A stretch of 64,000 nt of DNA. Source: a bacterium (GTDB lineage Bacteria > Krumholzibacteriota > Krumholzibacteriia > LZORAL124-64-63). Positions 55,696-64,000 of this stretch are shown in pieces. Every line of letters starts with the position of its first letter. The first letter of the stretch is position 1. The translations under genes and the position numbers were made by a program. The notes under the pieces are model-generated. The model saw only the letters and a program-made list of their open reading frames with translations. It searched no databases and had not been told where the DNA came from. The DNA is taken from positions 11,395 through 75,394 of the forward strand of contig JADJYS010000016.1 in the NCBI GenBank assembly GCA_016719645.1, read 5' to 3'.

Positions 55696-57303
55696 ATGAA
55701 GAGGATCGTCTCGAAGATCGACAGGCACGACAAGGCGTTCGTCGAGAACGACCGGCGCAACCGGGCCGCGGCCGCGGAGCTGGCGGCCCTGCTGGGGCGC
55801 ATCGGCGAAGGCGGGCCGGCGCCGGCGCGCGAACGCCACACCGGGCAGGGCAAGCTGCTGGTGCGCGAGCGCATCGAGCGGCTGCTGGACCCCGGCGCGC
55901 CCTTCCTGGAGCTGTCGCCGCTGGCGGCCCACGGCGTCTACGGCGACGACGTGCCGGCCGCGGGGCTGGTGACCGGCATCGGCACGGTGCACGGCCGGCC
56001 GGTGATGGTCGTGGCGAACGACGCCACGGTCAAGGGGGGCACCTACTACCCGCTGACGGTGAAGAAGCACCTGCGCGCCCAGGAGATCGCCCTGGAGAAC
56101 CGCCTGCCCTGCGTCTACCTGGTGGACTCCGGCGGCGCGTTCCTGCCGCTGCAGGCCGAGGTCTTCCCCGACCGCGACCACTTCGGGCGGATCTTCTACA
56201 ACCAGGCCCGCATGTCGGCGCTGGGCATCCCGCAGATCGCGGCGGTGCTGGGCAGCTGCACCGCGGGCGGCGCCTACGTGCCGGCGATGAGCGACGAGGT
56301 GGTGATCGTGCGCGAGCAGGGCACGATCTTCCTGGGCGGGCCGCCGCTGGTCAAGGCGGCGACCGGCGAGGAGGTCACGGCCGAGGAACTGGGCGGCGGC
56401 GACGTGCACACGCGCATCTCGGGCGTCGCGGACCACCTCGCCCAGGACGACGCGCACGCCCTGCGCCTGGTGCGCGACATCGTGGAGAACCTCGGGCCGG
56501 TCGAGACGGCCGCGGTGCCGACCGCGCCGGCCGAACCGCCGCACGAAGACCCCGCAGAGCTGTACGGCGTCGCCTCGGCCGATCCGCGCCAGGCCTTCGA
56601 CGCGCGCGAGGTGATCGCCCGCCTGGTCGACGGCAGCCGCCTGCACGAGTTCAAGCCGCGTTACGGCGCGACGCTCGTCTGCGGCTTCGCGCGCCTCCAC
56701 GGCTACACGGTGGGCATCCTCGCCAACAACGGCATCCTGTTCAGCGAATCGGCCCTGAAGGCCACCCACTTCATCGAGCTGTGCAACGCGCGGCGCGTGC
56801 CGCTGGTCTTCCTGCAGAACATCACCGGCTTCATGGTGGGCAAGGCGTACGAGCACGGCGGCATCGCCAAGGACGGCGCCAAGCTCGTCAACGCGGTGAG
56901 CAACAGCACGGTGCCGAAGTTCACCGTGATCATCGGCGGCAGCTACGGCGCCGGCAACTACGGCATGTGCGGCCGCGCCTTCCAGCCGCGCCTGCTGCTG
57001 ATGTGGCCGCAGGCCAAGATCTCGGTGATGGGCGGGGAGCAGGCGGCCGGCGTGCTGCTGCAGGTCAAGCAGGACCAGCTCGCCCGCCAGGGCGGGGCGC
57101 TCGACGCCGCCGGCGAGGCGGCCATCGTCGAGCCGATCCGCGCCAAGTATGAGACCGAGGGTCACGCCTACTACAGCAGCGCCCGTCTGTGGGACGACGG
57201 TGTCATCGATCCCCTGCAGACGCGCGACGCCCTGGGCCTGGCCATCGCCATGAGCCTCTGCGCCCCGATCCCGCCGGCGACCTACGGCGTCTTCCGCATG
57301 TAG
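55696..57303 (+). CDS. liuB: Acyl-CoA carboxylase carboxyltransferase subunit (methylcrotonyl-CoA carboxylase beta type)
   Basis: 535 aa from ATG 55696 (GGGAGGA upstream), the length of MCC/geranyl-CoA carboxylase beta subunits. Carboxyltransferase features: GKLLVRERIERLLDPGAPFL, the biotin-site loop AAVLGSCTAGGAYVPAMSDE, FLGGPPLVKAATGEEVTAEE with LGGGDVHTRISGVADH (methylcrotonyl type), and the acyl-CoA site IIGGSYGAGNYGMCGRAFQP. ALCxxxx-type differences cannot separate MCC from geranyl-CoA carboxylase by eye. The enoyl-CoA hydratase and biotin carboxylase genes downstream suggest leucine/isovalerate degradation. Confidence 0.9.
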   Translation: MKRIVSKIDRHDKAFVENDRRNRAAAAELAALLGRIGEGGPAPARERHTGQGKLLVRERIERLLDPGAPFLELSPLAAHGVYGDDVPAAGLVTGIGTVHGRPVMVVANDATVKGGTYYPLTVKKHLRAQEIALENRLPCVYLVDSGGAFLPLQAEVFPDRDHFGRIFYNQARMSALGIPQIAAVLGSCTAGGAYVPAMSDEVVIVREQGTIFLGGPPLVKAATGEEVTAEELGGGDVHTRISGVADHLAQDDAHALRLVRDIVENLGPVETAAVPTAPAEPPHEDPAELYGVASADPRQAFDAREVIARLVDGSRLHEFKPRYGATLVCGFARLHGYTVGILANNGILFSESALKATHFIELCNARRVPLVFLQNITGFMVGKAYEHGGIAKDGAKLVNAVSNSTVPKFTVIIGGSYGAGNYGMCGRAFQPRLLLMWPQAKISVMGGEQAAGVLLQVKQDQLARQGGALDAAGEAAIVEPIRAKYETEGHAYYSSARLWDDGVIDPLQTRDALGLAIAMSLCAPIPPATYGVFRM

Positions 57304-57317
57304 CTGCACCGATGAGA

Positions 57318-57349
57318 GAACCCCCGCCTCCCGAGGGGGGCGGGGGTTC
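57318..57349. terminator. Hairpin between convergent liuB and secreted-protein genes
   Basis: GAACCCCCGCC (57318-57328) pairs perfectly with GGCGGGGGTTC (57339-57349). Inner TCCC/GGGG can extend the stem. The palindrome works on both strands and lies between convergent stops. There is no long T-run. Confidence 0.65.
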
Positions 57350-57378
57350 GCGTGTCCGGCGACCGGTGTCGCGGAGTC

Positions 57379-58089
57379 CTAGCGGTACGTAGCCTTGATG
57401 CTGCTCCAGCTCCCGGCCTCGTTCGCCACCGCGCAGTCGATCTGCAGCGTCAGCGTGATGACCGAGCCCCAGGTCCCGAACTGCTGGCCGGCGGAAGCCG
57501 CGGCGCAGCTGCCGTCCAGGAACGTCGGGTAGTCGGCGGGCTTGGTGATCGCCGGGTTGAGGCTGGTGGTCTCGCCCGCGCCGATGCCGTTGCCGATGGC
57601 GAAGACCAGCGTGCAGCCGTTGTCGAAGGTGCCGGTCGTGTTGCCGTTGACGACCGCAGCCACCGGGGTGCTGTTGCCGCTGATCATGACGTACTGGACC
57701 GTCGTGATGACGGTCATCGCGGCCAGCGTCCCGGAGCCGTCGCCCCACGGGAAGCCGCCGGCGAAGAAGTCGAAGGTGCCGCCGGTGTAGGTGGAAGTGT
57801 AGACGATCGTGCCCACGCCGCTGATGCGGTTGTCCTGGACGGTCATGCTGCCGGAAGTGGGGCAGCTGATCTCCCACTGCGTGCCCAGGGCGGCGCCGTC
57901 CCACGACTGGGCGTGCAGGACGTGCGGGAAGCCGGAGTTGATGCCGGACCGCCAGGTCGAGGCGCGGCCGGTCAGCAGCTGCCCGCCGAGGTCGGTGGAG
58001 TTGTAGAGTCCCGCGACGGGATCGGCCAGGGCGATCACGGGGACGGAAACCAGCAAGAGAAGAAGCAGGACCGATAACGTAGCCTTCAT
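57379..58089 (-). CDS. Small secreted beta-rich protein, unknown function
   Basis: 236 aa from ATG 58089, where a signal peptide starts (LSVLLLLLLVSVPVIALA); GAGAGGTG serves as ribosome site. The mature part is low in charge and rich in Gly, Thr and Ser (GTIVYTSTYTGGTFDFFAGG, GTFDNGCTLVFAIGNGIGAG) with about four Cys, implying an all-beta exported protein. It lacks the FlgD-type tail. It is flanked by the hairpin on its 3' side and a 373-base AT-rich divergent gap on its 5' side. I do not recognise a family. Confidence 0.75.
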   Translation of the reverse strand: MKATLSVLLLLLLVSVPVIALADPVAGLYNSTDLGGQLLTGRASTWRSGINSGFPHVLHAQSWDGAALGTQWEISCPTSGSMTVQDNRISGVGTIVYTSTYTGGTFDFFAGGFPWGDGSGTLAAMTVITTVQYVMISGNSTPVAAVVNGNTTGTFDNGCTLVFAIGNGIGAGETTSLNPAITKPADYPTFLDGSCAAASAGQQFGTWGSVITLTLQIDCAVANEAGSWSSIKATYR

Positions 58090-58319
58090 GGTGCACCTCT
58101 CGGGGCGTTGTGGGGTCTGTGGGCGGTTTGTCACCGGGACACTATAACCCAACTCGATCACAATTGGGACAGTTTTTGATTGATTATGCACATTCATTCA
58201 CGGATCGGTGAGCGTCGTTCTGCTGCCGCATGGCCCGGCACGGGGCGCGGGATTTGCGAAGTCACGCCAAGGGGCGGGGATGATCAACATCCCTCCTGTG
58301 TGAAAACACAGTAACACGT

Positions 58320-58338
58320 TGTAATAATTATCATTACA
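58320..58338. promoter_or_regulatory. Fur-family-like palindrome upstream of the radical SAM gene
   Basis: TGTAATAATTATCATTACA is an interrupted palindrome (only two mismatched arm positions across 19 bases). Its heptamers TAATAAT and TAATGAT are close to the TGATAAT repeats of Fur/Zur/PerR boxes. It is in the 373-base gap 58090-58462 between divergent genes, in which nothing else was recognised. The metal or peroxide link is inferred from resemblance only. Confidence 0.4.
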
Positions 58339-58462
58339 GCGATGATCTGATCGGTGCCCGTGCTAGCGGAGCCCGCAGTGGTCCATGACCGGCAGATCCC
58401 TGGTCGGATCTGGACCTTCCTGGAGCATGGTCGAATCCCCAGACAGAACGGGCGGTGCCGGT

Positions 58463-59671
58463 ATGGCTGTTCGAGAAGATCACGGTTGGCGCGAGGACGC
58501 CTACCTGGACGCCAACCCGGATGTGAGGGCCGCGGTCGCGCAGGGAATCGTCCGCGACGGCTACCACCACTACCTCCTGATGGGGCGCTTCGAAGGCCGG
58601 CGCGGCGGCGGCCTCGACCGCGAACCGGCCGCGACCACGAAACTCTGCTTCGACCCCTGGGAGAACGCCGAATTCACCCTGGACGGCGCTCTGAAGCCCT
58701 GTTGCATATTCCTGCACGGCGTCGAGATGGGTGACGGCTGCGGCATGGAGGCCGTCCGCGACGCCCCGCTCTTCCGGGACCTGCGGCACCGTCTGCTGAC
58801 CGGCGACCTCGGCCCCGAGTGCGCGCGGTGCCACATCAGGCCGACCGTGCCGGCCCAGAAATTCGTCGAAGCGCTCTATCCGCGTCTGCCAGGGAGCAAG
58901 CACCTGCTCGACTGCGGCAAACTCGACCGCGTTCGGGTCGACGTGACCCAGAAATGCAATCTGCGGTGCGTCTACTGCGCCCTGAGCGTCGAGGGGGCGC
59001 CGGCCGGCGCGCACATGGAGGAGCCGGTCCTCGATCGGGTCAGCCGCTTCATCCTCGAGCACCCCGGGATCAGCGACGCCGGCATCAACGGCCACGGCGA
59101 GACGACCCACCATCCGCATTGGCGGGAGTTCTGCGAGGGGTTGCTCGAAGGCGGCGCGCCCCTGTCGATCATCACCAACCTGGGCCGCGTGTACGACGAG
59201 GCCGAGATCACCACGCTGTCCCGATTCCGCGTCATCCAGGTCAGCATCGACATGGCCGACGAGGAACTGCTGCGCCGGATCCGGCGCAAAGTGGAACTCG
59301 GCCGCATCCTGACCAACATGGCGCTGATCCGTGCCCGCGCCCTGCAGGACGGCCGGCGCCTGCCCGTCTTCTCCTTCAGTTGCGGCCTCTACGACAAGAG
59401 CATCGTCCGGCTGGAGGAGTTCGCGGCCCTCGCGGTCGCGATGTCGGTCCACATCGTCACCTTCTGGGACCTCATGAAGTACCCCGACCTGCCCGGCGCG
59501 GAGAACGTCCGGCCCCTCGCCGCGCTGGACGGGGCGGAACTGCGCCACGGACTGGCCTGTTACGACCGCGCGCTGGCGATCCTGACGAAATACCGCGTCG
59601 ACGTGCAGGTGGCGGGGGGATTCGTGGACGGGCTGCGCGAGCGGTCGGGATGTGCGGCGGCCACGACCTGA
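58463..59671 (+). CDS. Radical SAM protein with an N-terminal SPASM-like cluster domain
   Basis: 402 aa from ATG 58463; ATG 58427 or 58385 would add an unconserved leader. Domain order: a short HYLxxGRxEGR module seen in glycan-related proteins (DAYLDANPDVRAAVAQGI, HHYLLMGRFEGRRGG); a Cys domain with LCFDPWENAEFTLDG, LKPCCIF and GPECARCHIRPTVPAQ; then the radical SAM core with RVDVTQKCNLRCVYCAL (CxxxCxxC), GINGHGETTHHP and VIQVSIDMADEELLRRIRRK. SPASM-type auxiliary cluster domains normally follow the core, so the order is reversed here. Substrate unknown; no precursor peptide gene is visible nearby. Confidence 0.83.
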   Translation: MAVREDHGWREDAYLDANPDVRAAVAQGIVRDGYHHYLLMGRFEGRRGGGLDREPAATTKLCFDPWENAEFTLDGALKPCCIFLHGVEMGDGCGMEAVRDAPLFRDLRHRLLTGDLGPECARCHIRPTVPAQKFVEALYPRLPGSKHLLDCGKLDRVRVDVTQKCNLRCVYCALSVEGAPAGAHMEEPVLDRVSRFILEHPGISDAGINGHGETTHHPHWREFCEGLLEGGAPLSIITNLGRVYDEAEITTLSRFRVIQVSIDMADEELLRRIRRKVELGRILTNMALIRARALQDGRRLPVFSFSCGLYDKSIVRLEEFAALAVAMSVHIVTFWDLMKYPDLPGAENVRPLAALDGAELRHGLACYDRALAILTKYRVDVQVAGGFVDGLRERSGCAAATT

Positions 59672-59680
59672 TTTGCCCAC

Positions 59681-59709
59681 TGGATCGGTCGTTGCCCCTG
59701 GCCTATCAT
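59681..59709 (+). promoter_or_regulatory. Possible promoter of the enoyl-CoA hydratase/biotin carboxylase genes
   Basis: TGGATC (59681-59686), 17 bases, TATCAT (59704-59709), 3/6 and 5/6 matches, about 70 bases before the start. Weak -35 box. Confidence 0.3.
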
Positions 59710-59782
59710 GGGTTGCTGCGGCGACGGGCGCGCCCGCCGCCCGGTCGCTCCGCCATCGACTCGAACTCCCCGAGGTTGTGAC

Positions 59783-60600
59783 GTGTCCAAGATCCTGATC
59801 GAGCGCCAGGGCCCGGTGCTCGCGGTGACCCTGAACCGGCCGGAGGCGCGCAACGCCTTCGATCACGACATGGTGGTCACCCTGCGCGACGTCTTCGCCG
59901 GCGCCGGGACCGCGGACGACCGCCCGCGCGCGGTGCTGCTGCAGTCCGCGGGCGCGACCTTCTGCGCCGGCGGCGATCTGAACGACATGCGGCGGCTCGG
60001 CCGGGCGGGGCGCGATGAGAACCTCGCCGCGGCCCGCGAACTGGGAGAGATGTTCCGCGCGGTGCGGCTGTGCCCGGCGCCGGTGATCGCGCGCGTCCAG
60101 GGCGGCGCCTTCGGCGGCGGCGTGGGCCTGGTCTGCGCCTGCGACATCGTGGTCGCCGGGCCGGAGGCCTTCTTCGCGCTGACCGAGGCCCGGCTCGGGC
60201 TGGTCGCCGGCGTCATCTCGCCCCTGGTCATCGGCCGGCTCGGACCGGCCCGCGCGCGCCTGCACTGCCTGCTGGGCGAACGCATCGACGCCGGCGAGGC
60301 GCACCGCATCGGTCTGGTGGACGTGCTGGCCGGGGACGGCGGTCTCGACGCAGCCGTGGCGGGCGCGGTGCGTTCGCTGCTGCAGGGCGGCCCCGAGGCC
60401 CTGGGCCGGATCAAGGAACTCGTCGAGGGCGCGGCTGCGCTGCCCTTCGCCGACAGCCTGGAGTTCACGGCGCGGATGATCGCCGAGGCCCGCACCACGC
60501 CGCAGGCGCTGGCGGCCCTCGACGCCTTCTTCGCGAAGGAGCCGTCGCCATGGGCGCGCGATCTCGAGGACTGGACCCGCGACCGCGAGGGCCGGCAGCC

Positions 60601-60604
<4 letters not shown>
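59783..60604 (+). CDS. liuC: Enoyl-CoA hydratase, methylglutaconyl-CoA hydratase type
   Basis: 273 aa from GTG 59783 (GAGG upstream). Crotonase fold: VTLNRPEARNAFDHDMVVTL, oxyanion loop LLQSAGATFCAGGDLNDM, VQGGAFGGGVGLVCACDIVV, and the acidic-residue region FALTEARLGLVAGVISPLVI. The FGGGVGL and FCAGGDLxxM forms are typical of LiuC/AtuE-like hydratases. It hydrates 3-methylglutaconyl-CoA if the carboxylase genes around it are methylcrotonyl-CoA carboxylase. Its stop overlaps the next GTG (GTGA). Confidence 0.87.
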
Positions 60605-62133
<1,529 letters not shown>

Positions 62134-62135
62134 CC

Positions 62136-62741
62136 ATGCACCTGGAATTCCGCACGCCGCAGGGACGCCGCGAGGTCACGGTCCGGGAGAGCGGAGGCGT
62201 CTGGCGCGTCGCGGTCGACGGACGCGAACTGGACGTCGCGGCGGTGAGCGTCCAGACGACGTCGTCGGCTTCGCGCTCGACGGCGCGCAGCGCCGCGCGC
62301 ACGTCGCCGTCAGCGGCGTCGAACGCCACGTCGTCGTCGACGGCGGGTCCGGGTGCTGCGGCTGGCCGATGAGGATCGCGACGACCCGACGGACGACTCC
62401 GCTGACGCGGGTCTGCACCTGCGGCGCAGCTGCCGGGCAGAGTCGTCAAGCTGCTGGTGGCCGAGGGAGACGTCGTGACGGCGGGACAGCCGCTGGTCAT
62501 CCTCGAGGCGATGAAGATGGAAACCGAAGTCGCGGCGCCCCGCGGCGGGCGCGTCGCGCGCATCCACGTCGAAGCGGGCCGCATCCTGGCGCTGGGCGAT
62601 CCCCTGCTGGATCTCGATCCCGACCAGGAGCCCGGCGAAGGGGAGAGAGGCGGAGATGGAACGCTTTCCCGACGATCGGGGGCGTCGGCGTCGTGCTGGT
62701 CGGCGGCGGCGCGGGCGGCGTGGCCGCCATCGGCATCCTGA
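62136..62741 (+). pseudogene. Biotin carrier protein of the carboxylase, several frame breaks
   Basis: ATG 62136 opens MHLEFRTPQGRREVTVRE and VAVDGRELDVAAVSV. Near 62250 the coding sense moves to another frame (DDVVGFALDGAQRRAHVAVS, GVERHVVVDG), near 62340 again (LADEDRDDPTDDSADAG) and near 62430 again to AQLPGRVVKLLVAEGDVVTA, then VILEAMKMETEVAAPRGG, with the biotinylated Lys in EAMKMET. The true stop is lost in the overlap with the next gene. All pieces together make one normal BCCP-like protein of about 170 residues, so read errors are more likely than decay. Confidence 0.7.
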
Positions 62742-63507
62742 CTTGTTGCGGGGCGGGCCTGAAGCACGTCGCGGTGGCCGGCACCGGATGGGCGCGCTGA
62801 TCGGCGCCTTCTGGGCGGCGGGCTTCACCGTGGACGAATTGAAGGCCCTGGCCACGGGCACGCGATGGCGCGAGGTCGTGGACTTCGCGGGACCCGGCGG
62901 CATCCTGCGGGGCCAGCGCTTCCAGCGTTGGCTGTCGGACCACCTGCCGGCCCGCTTCGAAGACCTGGATTTCCCTTTGATTTGCACGGCCACCGACATC
63001 GACACCGGCGAACTGGTCCGACTCGACAGCGGCGACCTCGTGTCGGCGGTGCGGGCGACGTGCGCCTTCCCGGGCGCCTTCGTCCCGGTGGAACGCGACG
63101 GGCGGCACCTGGTGGACGGCGGCCTGAAGTGCACCGTACCGGTGATCTGCCTGCCGCCCGGCATGGTGGACTACGTCGTGGCCTGCGACTTCCAGCCGCC
63201 GCTGAACCGGCCCGTGGTGCCCAGCCAGACGACCAACACCCTCGACTGGAACCGGTTCTGGGAGGCGCTCACCGCCGCCGCGGGCTACCGGGCCGCGGAC
63301 ATCCTGCTCAAGGCGGTCGACATCCTGCAGACCGAGGTCTGCCGCCGGCAGCTGGCCGACCAGCCGCCGGACCTGCTGATCGCGCCGCCGATGCCCGAGG
63401 TCAACATCGAGGACTTCCGGCTCCTCCACGAAACCATCGAGCACGGGGCCGCGGCGGCCAGGCGCGCCCTGGACGCCGCGCCTACCCCTGCACCGCGGTG
63501 TGCCTGA
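62656..63507 (+). CDS. Patatin-like phospholipase, N-terminal part frameshifted
   Basis: The sensible N-terminus begins at ATG 62656 (MERFP), moves by one base to TIGGVGVVLVGGGAGGVAAI (oxyanion Gly loop), and near 62787 moves again to MGALIGAFWAAGFTVDELKA, after which the frame is clean to TGA 63507. In the clean part, VRATCAFPGAFVPVE and LVDGGLKCTVPV carry the Asp-Gly of the Ser-Asp dyad. The nucleophile motif GxSxG should fall exactly at the second break (GTG-MG), so the Ser codon cannot be read. Probably a soluble or membrane-associated lipid acyl hydrolase. Confidence 0.72.
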   Translation: MERFPDDRGRRRRAGRRRRGRRGRHRHPDLLRGGPEARRGGRHRMGALIGAFWAAGFTVDELKALATGTRWREVVDFAGPGGILRGQRFQRWLSDHLPARFEDLDFPLICTATDIDTGELVRLDSGDLVSAVRATCAFPGAFVPVERDGRHLVDGGLKCTVPVICLPPGMVDYVVACDFQPPLNRPVVPSQTTNTLDWNRFWEALTAAAGYRAADILLKAVDILQTEVCRRQLADQPPDLLIAPPMPEVNIEDFRLLHETIEHGAAAARRALDAAPTPAPRCA

Positions 63508-64000
63508 GGTGTTCTACGCGCGCTCGCCCACCCGCTTCGCTGACCTGATGCTGCTGGCGGTGACCGTCTGCTGGGGCGTCTCGTTCGCCGCGATCAAGAC
63601 GGCGACGCACCACGCCTCGCCCGTGCTGTTCGTCGCCGTGCGCTTCACGGCGGCGACGCTGTTGCTGCTGGCCGTCTGGCCCTGGCTGTTGCGCGGCGAG
63701 ACGCCGGAGGTGCGCCGGCGCAGCTACCGCAGCTTAATGACCCGTCGACCCTGCGCCGGGGATTTGACGGGAACCCCTCACGCTACCGGGCTGGCACGAC
63801 CCAGACCGCCGGGTTGACACCACCAGCGCCGCCGACAACAGCGCCTTCCTGACGGCCCTGAGCGTGGTGCTGGTGCCGGTGCTGGTGTTCCGGTCCACGG
63901 CGAGAAAGTCCCGGCCGGCCGGTCCGGGCCGGGCTGGGGCTCGCGCCGCTGGGTCTGGCGTTGCTGACCTCGTCCGGACCTGGGCCGCACCGTGACGGGG
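63500..64000 (+). pseudogene. EamA/DMT family transporter, 5' part readable, rest broken, runs off window
   Basis: GTG 63500 opens LMLLAVTVCWGVSFAAIKTA then VLFVAVRFTAATLLLLAVW, the first two membrane segments of an EamA (drug/metabolite) transporter. After about 63730 frames are disrupted. In another frame 63820-63895 reads DTTSAADNSAFLTALSVVLV followed by PVLVF, which matches the next EamA segments. Several base losses and changes lie between. The gene continues beyond the window. Condition agrees with the error-rich tail seen from 62.2 kb. Confidence 0.65.

Overview
The window is high-GC DNA from what looks like an uncultured, mostly anaerobic bacterium. Two large secreted proteins (GH81 glucanase, subtilisin) end in a FlgD/Ig-like C-terminal domain with a YPNPFNP or WPNPFNP motif. 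There are many lipoproteins, a GldA/GldF/GldG-type ABC operon and a tricorn-like protease. This mix fits FCB-superphylum lineages such as Krumholzibacteriota or Eisenbacteria; that placement is inference and no rRNA gene is present to test it. No tRNA, rRNA or CRISPR array was recognised.

Layout. 1-6.5 kb is a lower-GC accessory island: a partial HEPN-like gene, a minus-strand operon of tightly overlapping genes around a large serine recombinase (DUF2924 proteins, an HTH protein), an IS with a DDE transposase that cut off the operon's upstream end, and an AbiEii-type toxin/antitoxin pair with a palindromic operator. 6.7-12.1 kb holds the GH81 glucanase and a PadR regulator with its membrane partner. 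12.1-18.3 kb holds a nucleotidyltransferase pair and a fadN-fadA-fadE beta-oxidation operon. 18.5-25.6 kb is a lipoprotein block. 25.6-28.5 kb holds a DUF1697 protein, a selenocysteine peroxiredoxin with a visible SECIS hairpin, and an aspartic-protease-like protein. 28.5-33.4 kb is a selenium/purine-type operon (ssnA, ygeY, ygeW, a threonine-synthase-like PLP enzyme). 33.5-38 kb is the ABC/GldG/DUF4340 operon. 38.1-50 kb holds a nitroreductase, a standalone NFACT-R protein, a tricorn-like protease, an esterase, GapN, a GNAT, an 8-oxoguanine-deaminase-like enzyme, and an LpoB plus COG3014 pair. 50-54 kb is a secreted subtilisin; 54.2-55.6 kb a hydantoinase; 55.7-62.7 kb a methylcrotonyl-CoA-carboxylase-like set around a radical SAM protein; 62.7-64 kb a patatin and a broken EamA transporter.

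How the parts fit. The deaminase could make urate from 8-oxoguanine. SsnA, YgeY, YgeW and the hydantoinase belong to the gene set tied to selenium-dependent molybdenum hydroxylases and anaerobic urate breakdown. A Sec-containing peroxiredoxin in the same window shows that the cell decodes UGA as Sec, which agrees with that reading. The fad and liu-like genes point to growth on fatty acids and branched acyl chains.

Quality note. Five otherwise intact genes each carry one frame break (four are consistent with one missing base), and the last 2 kb carries many more. This looks more like uncorrected read errors than gene decay, so those genes are annotated across the breaks.
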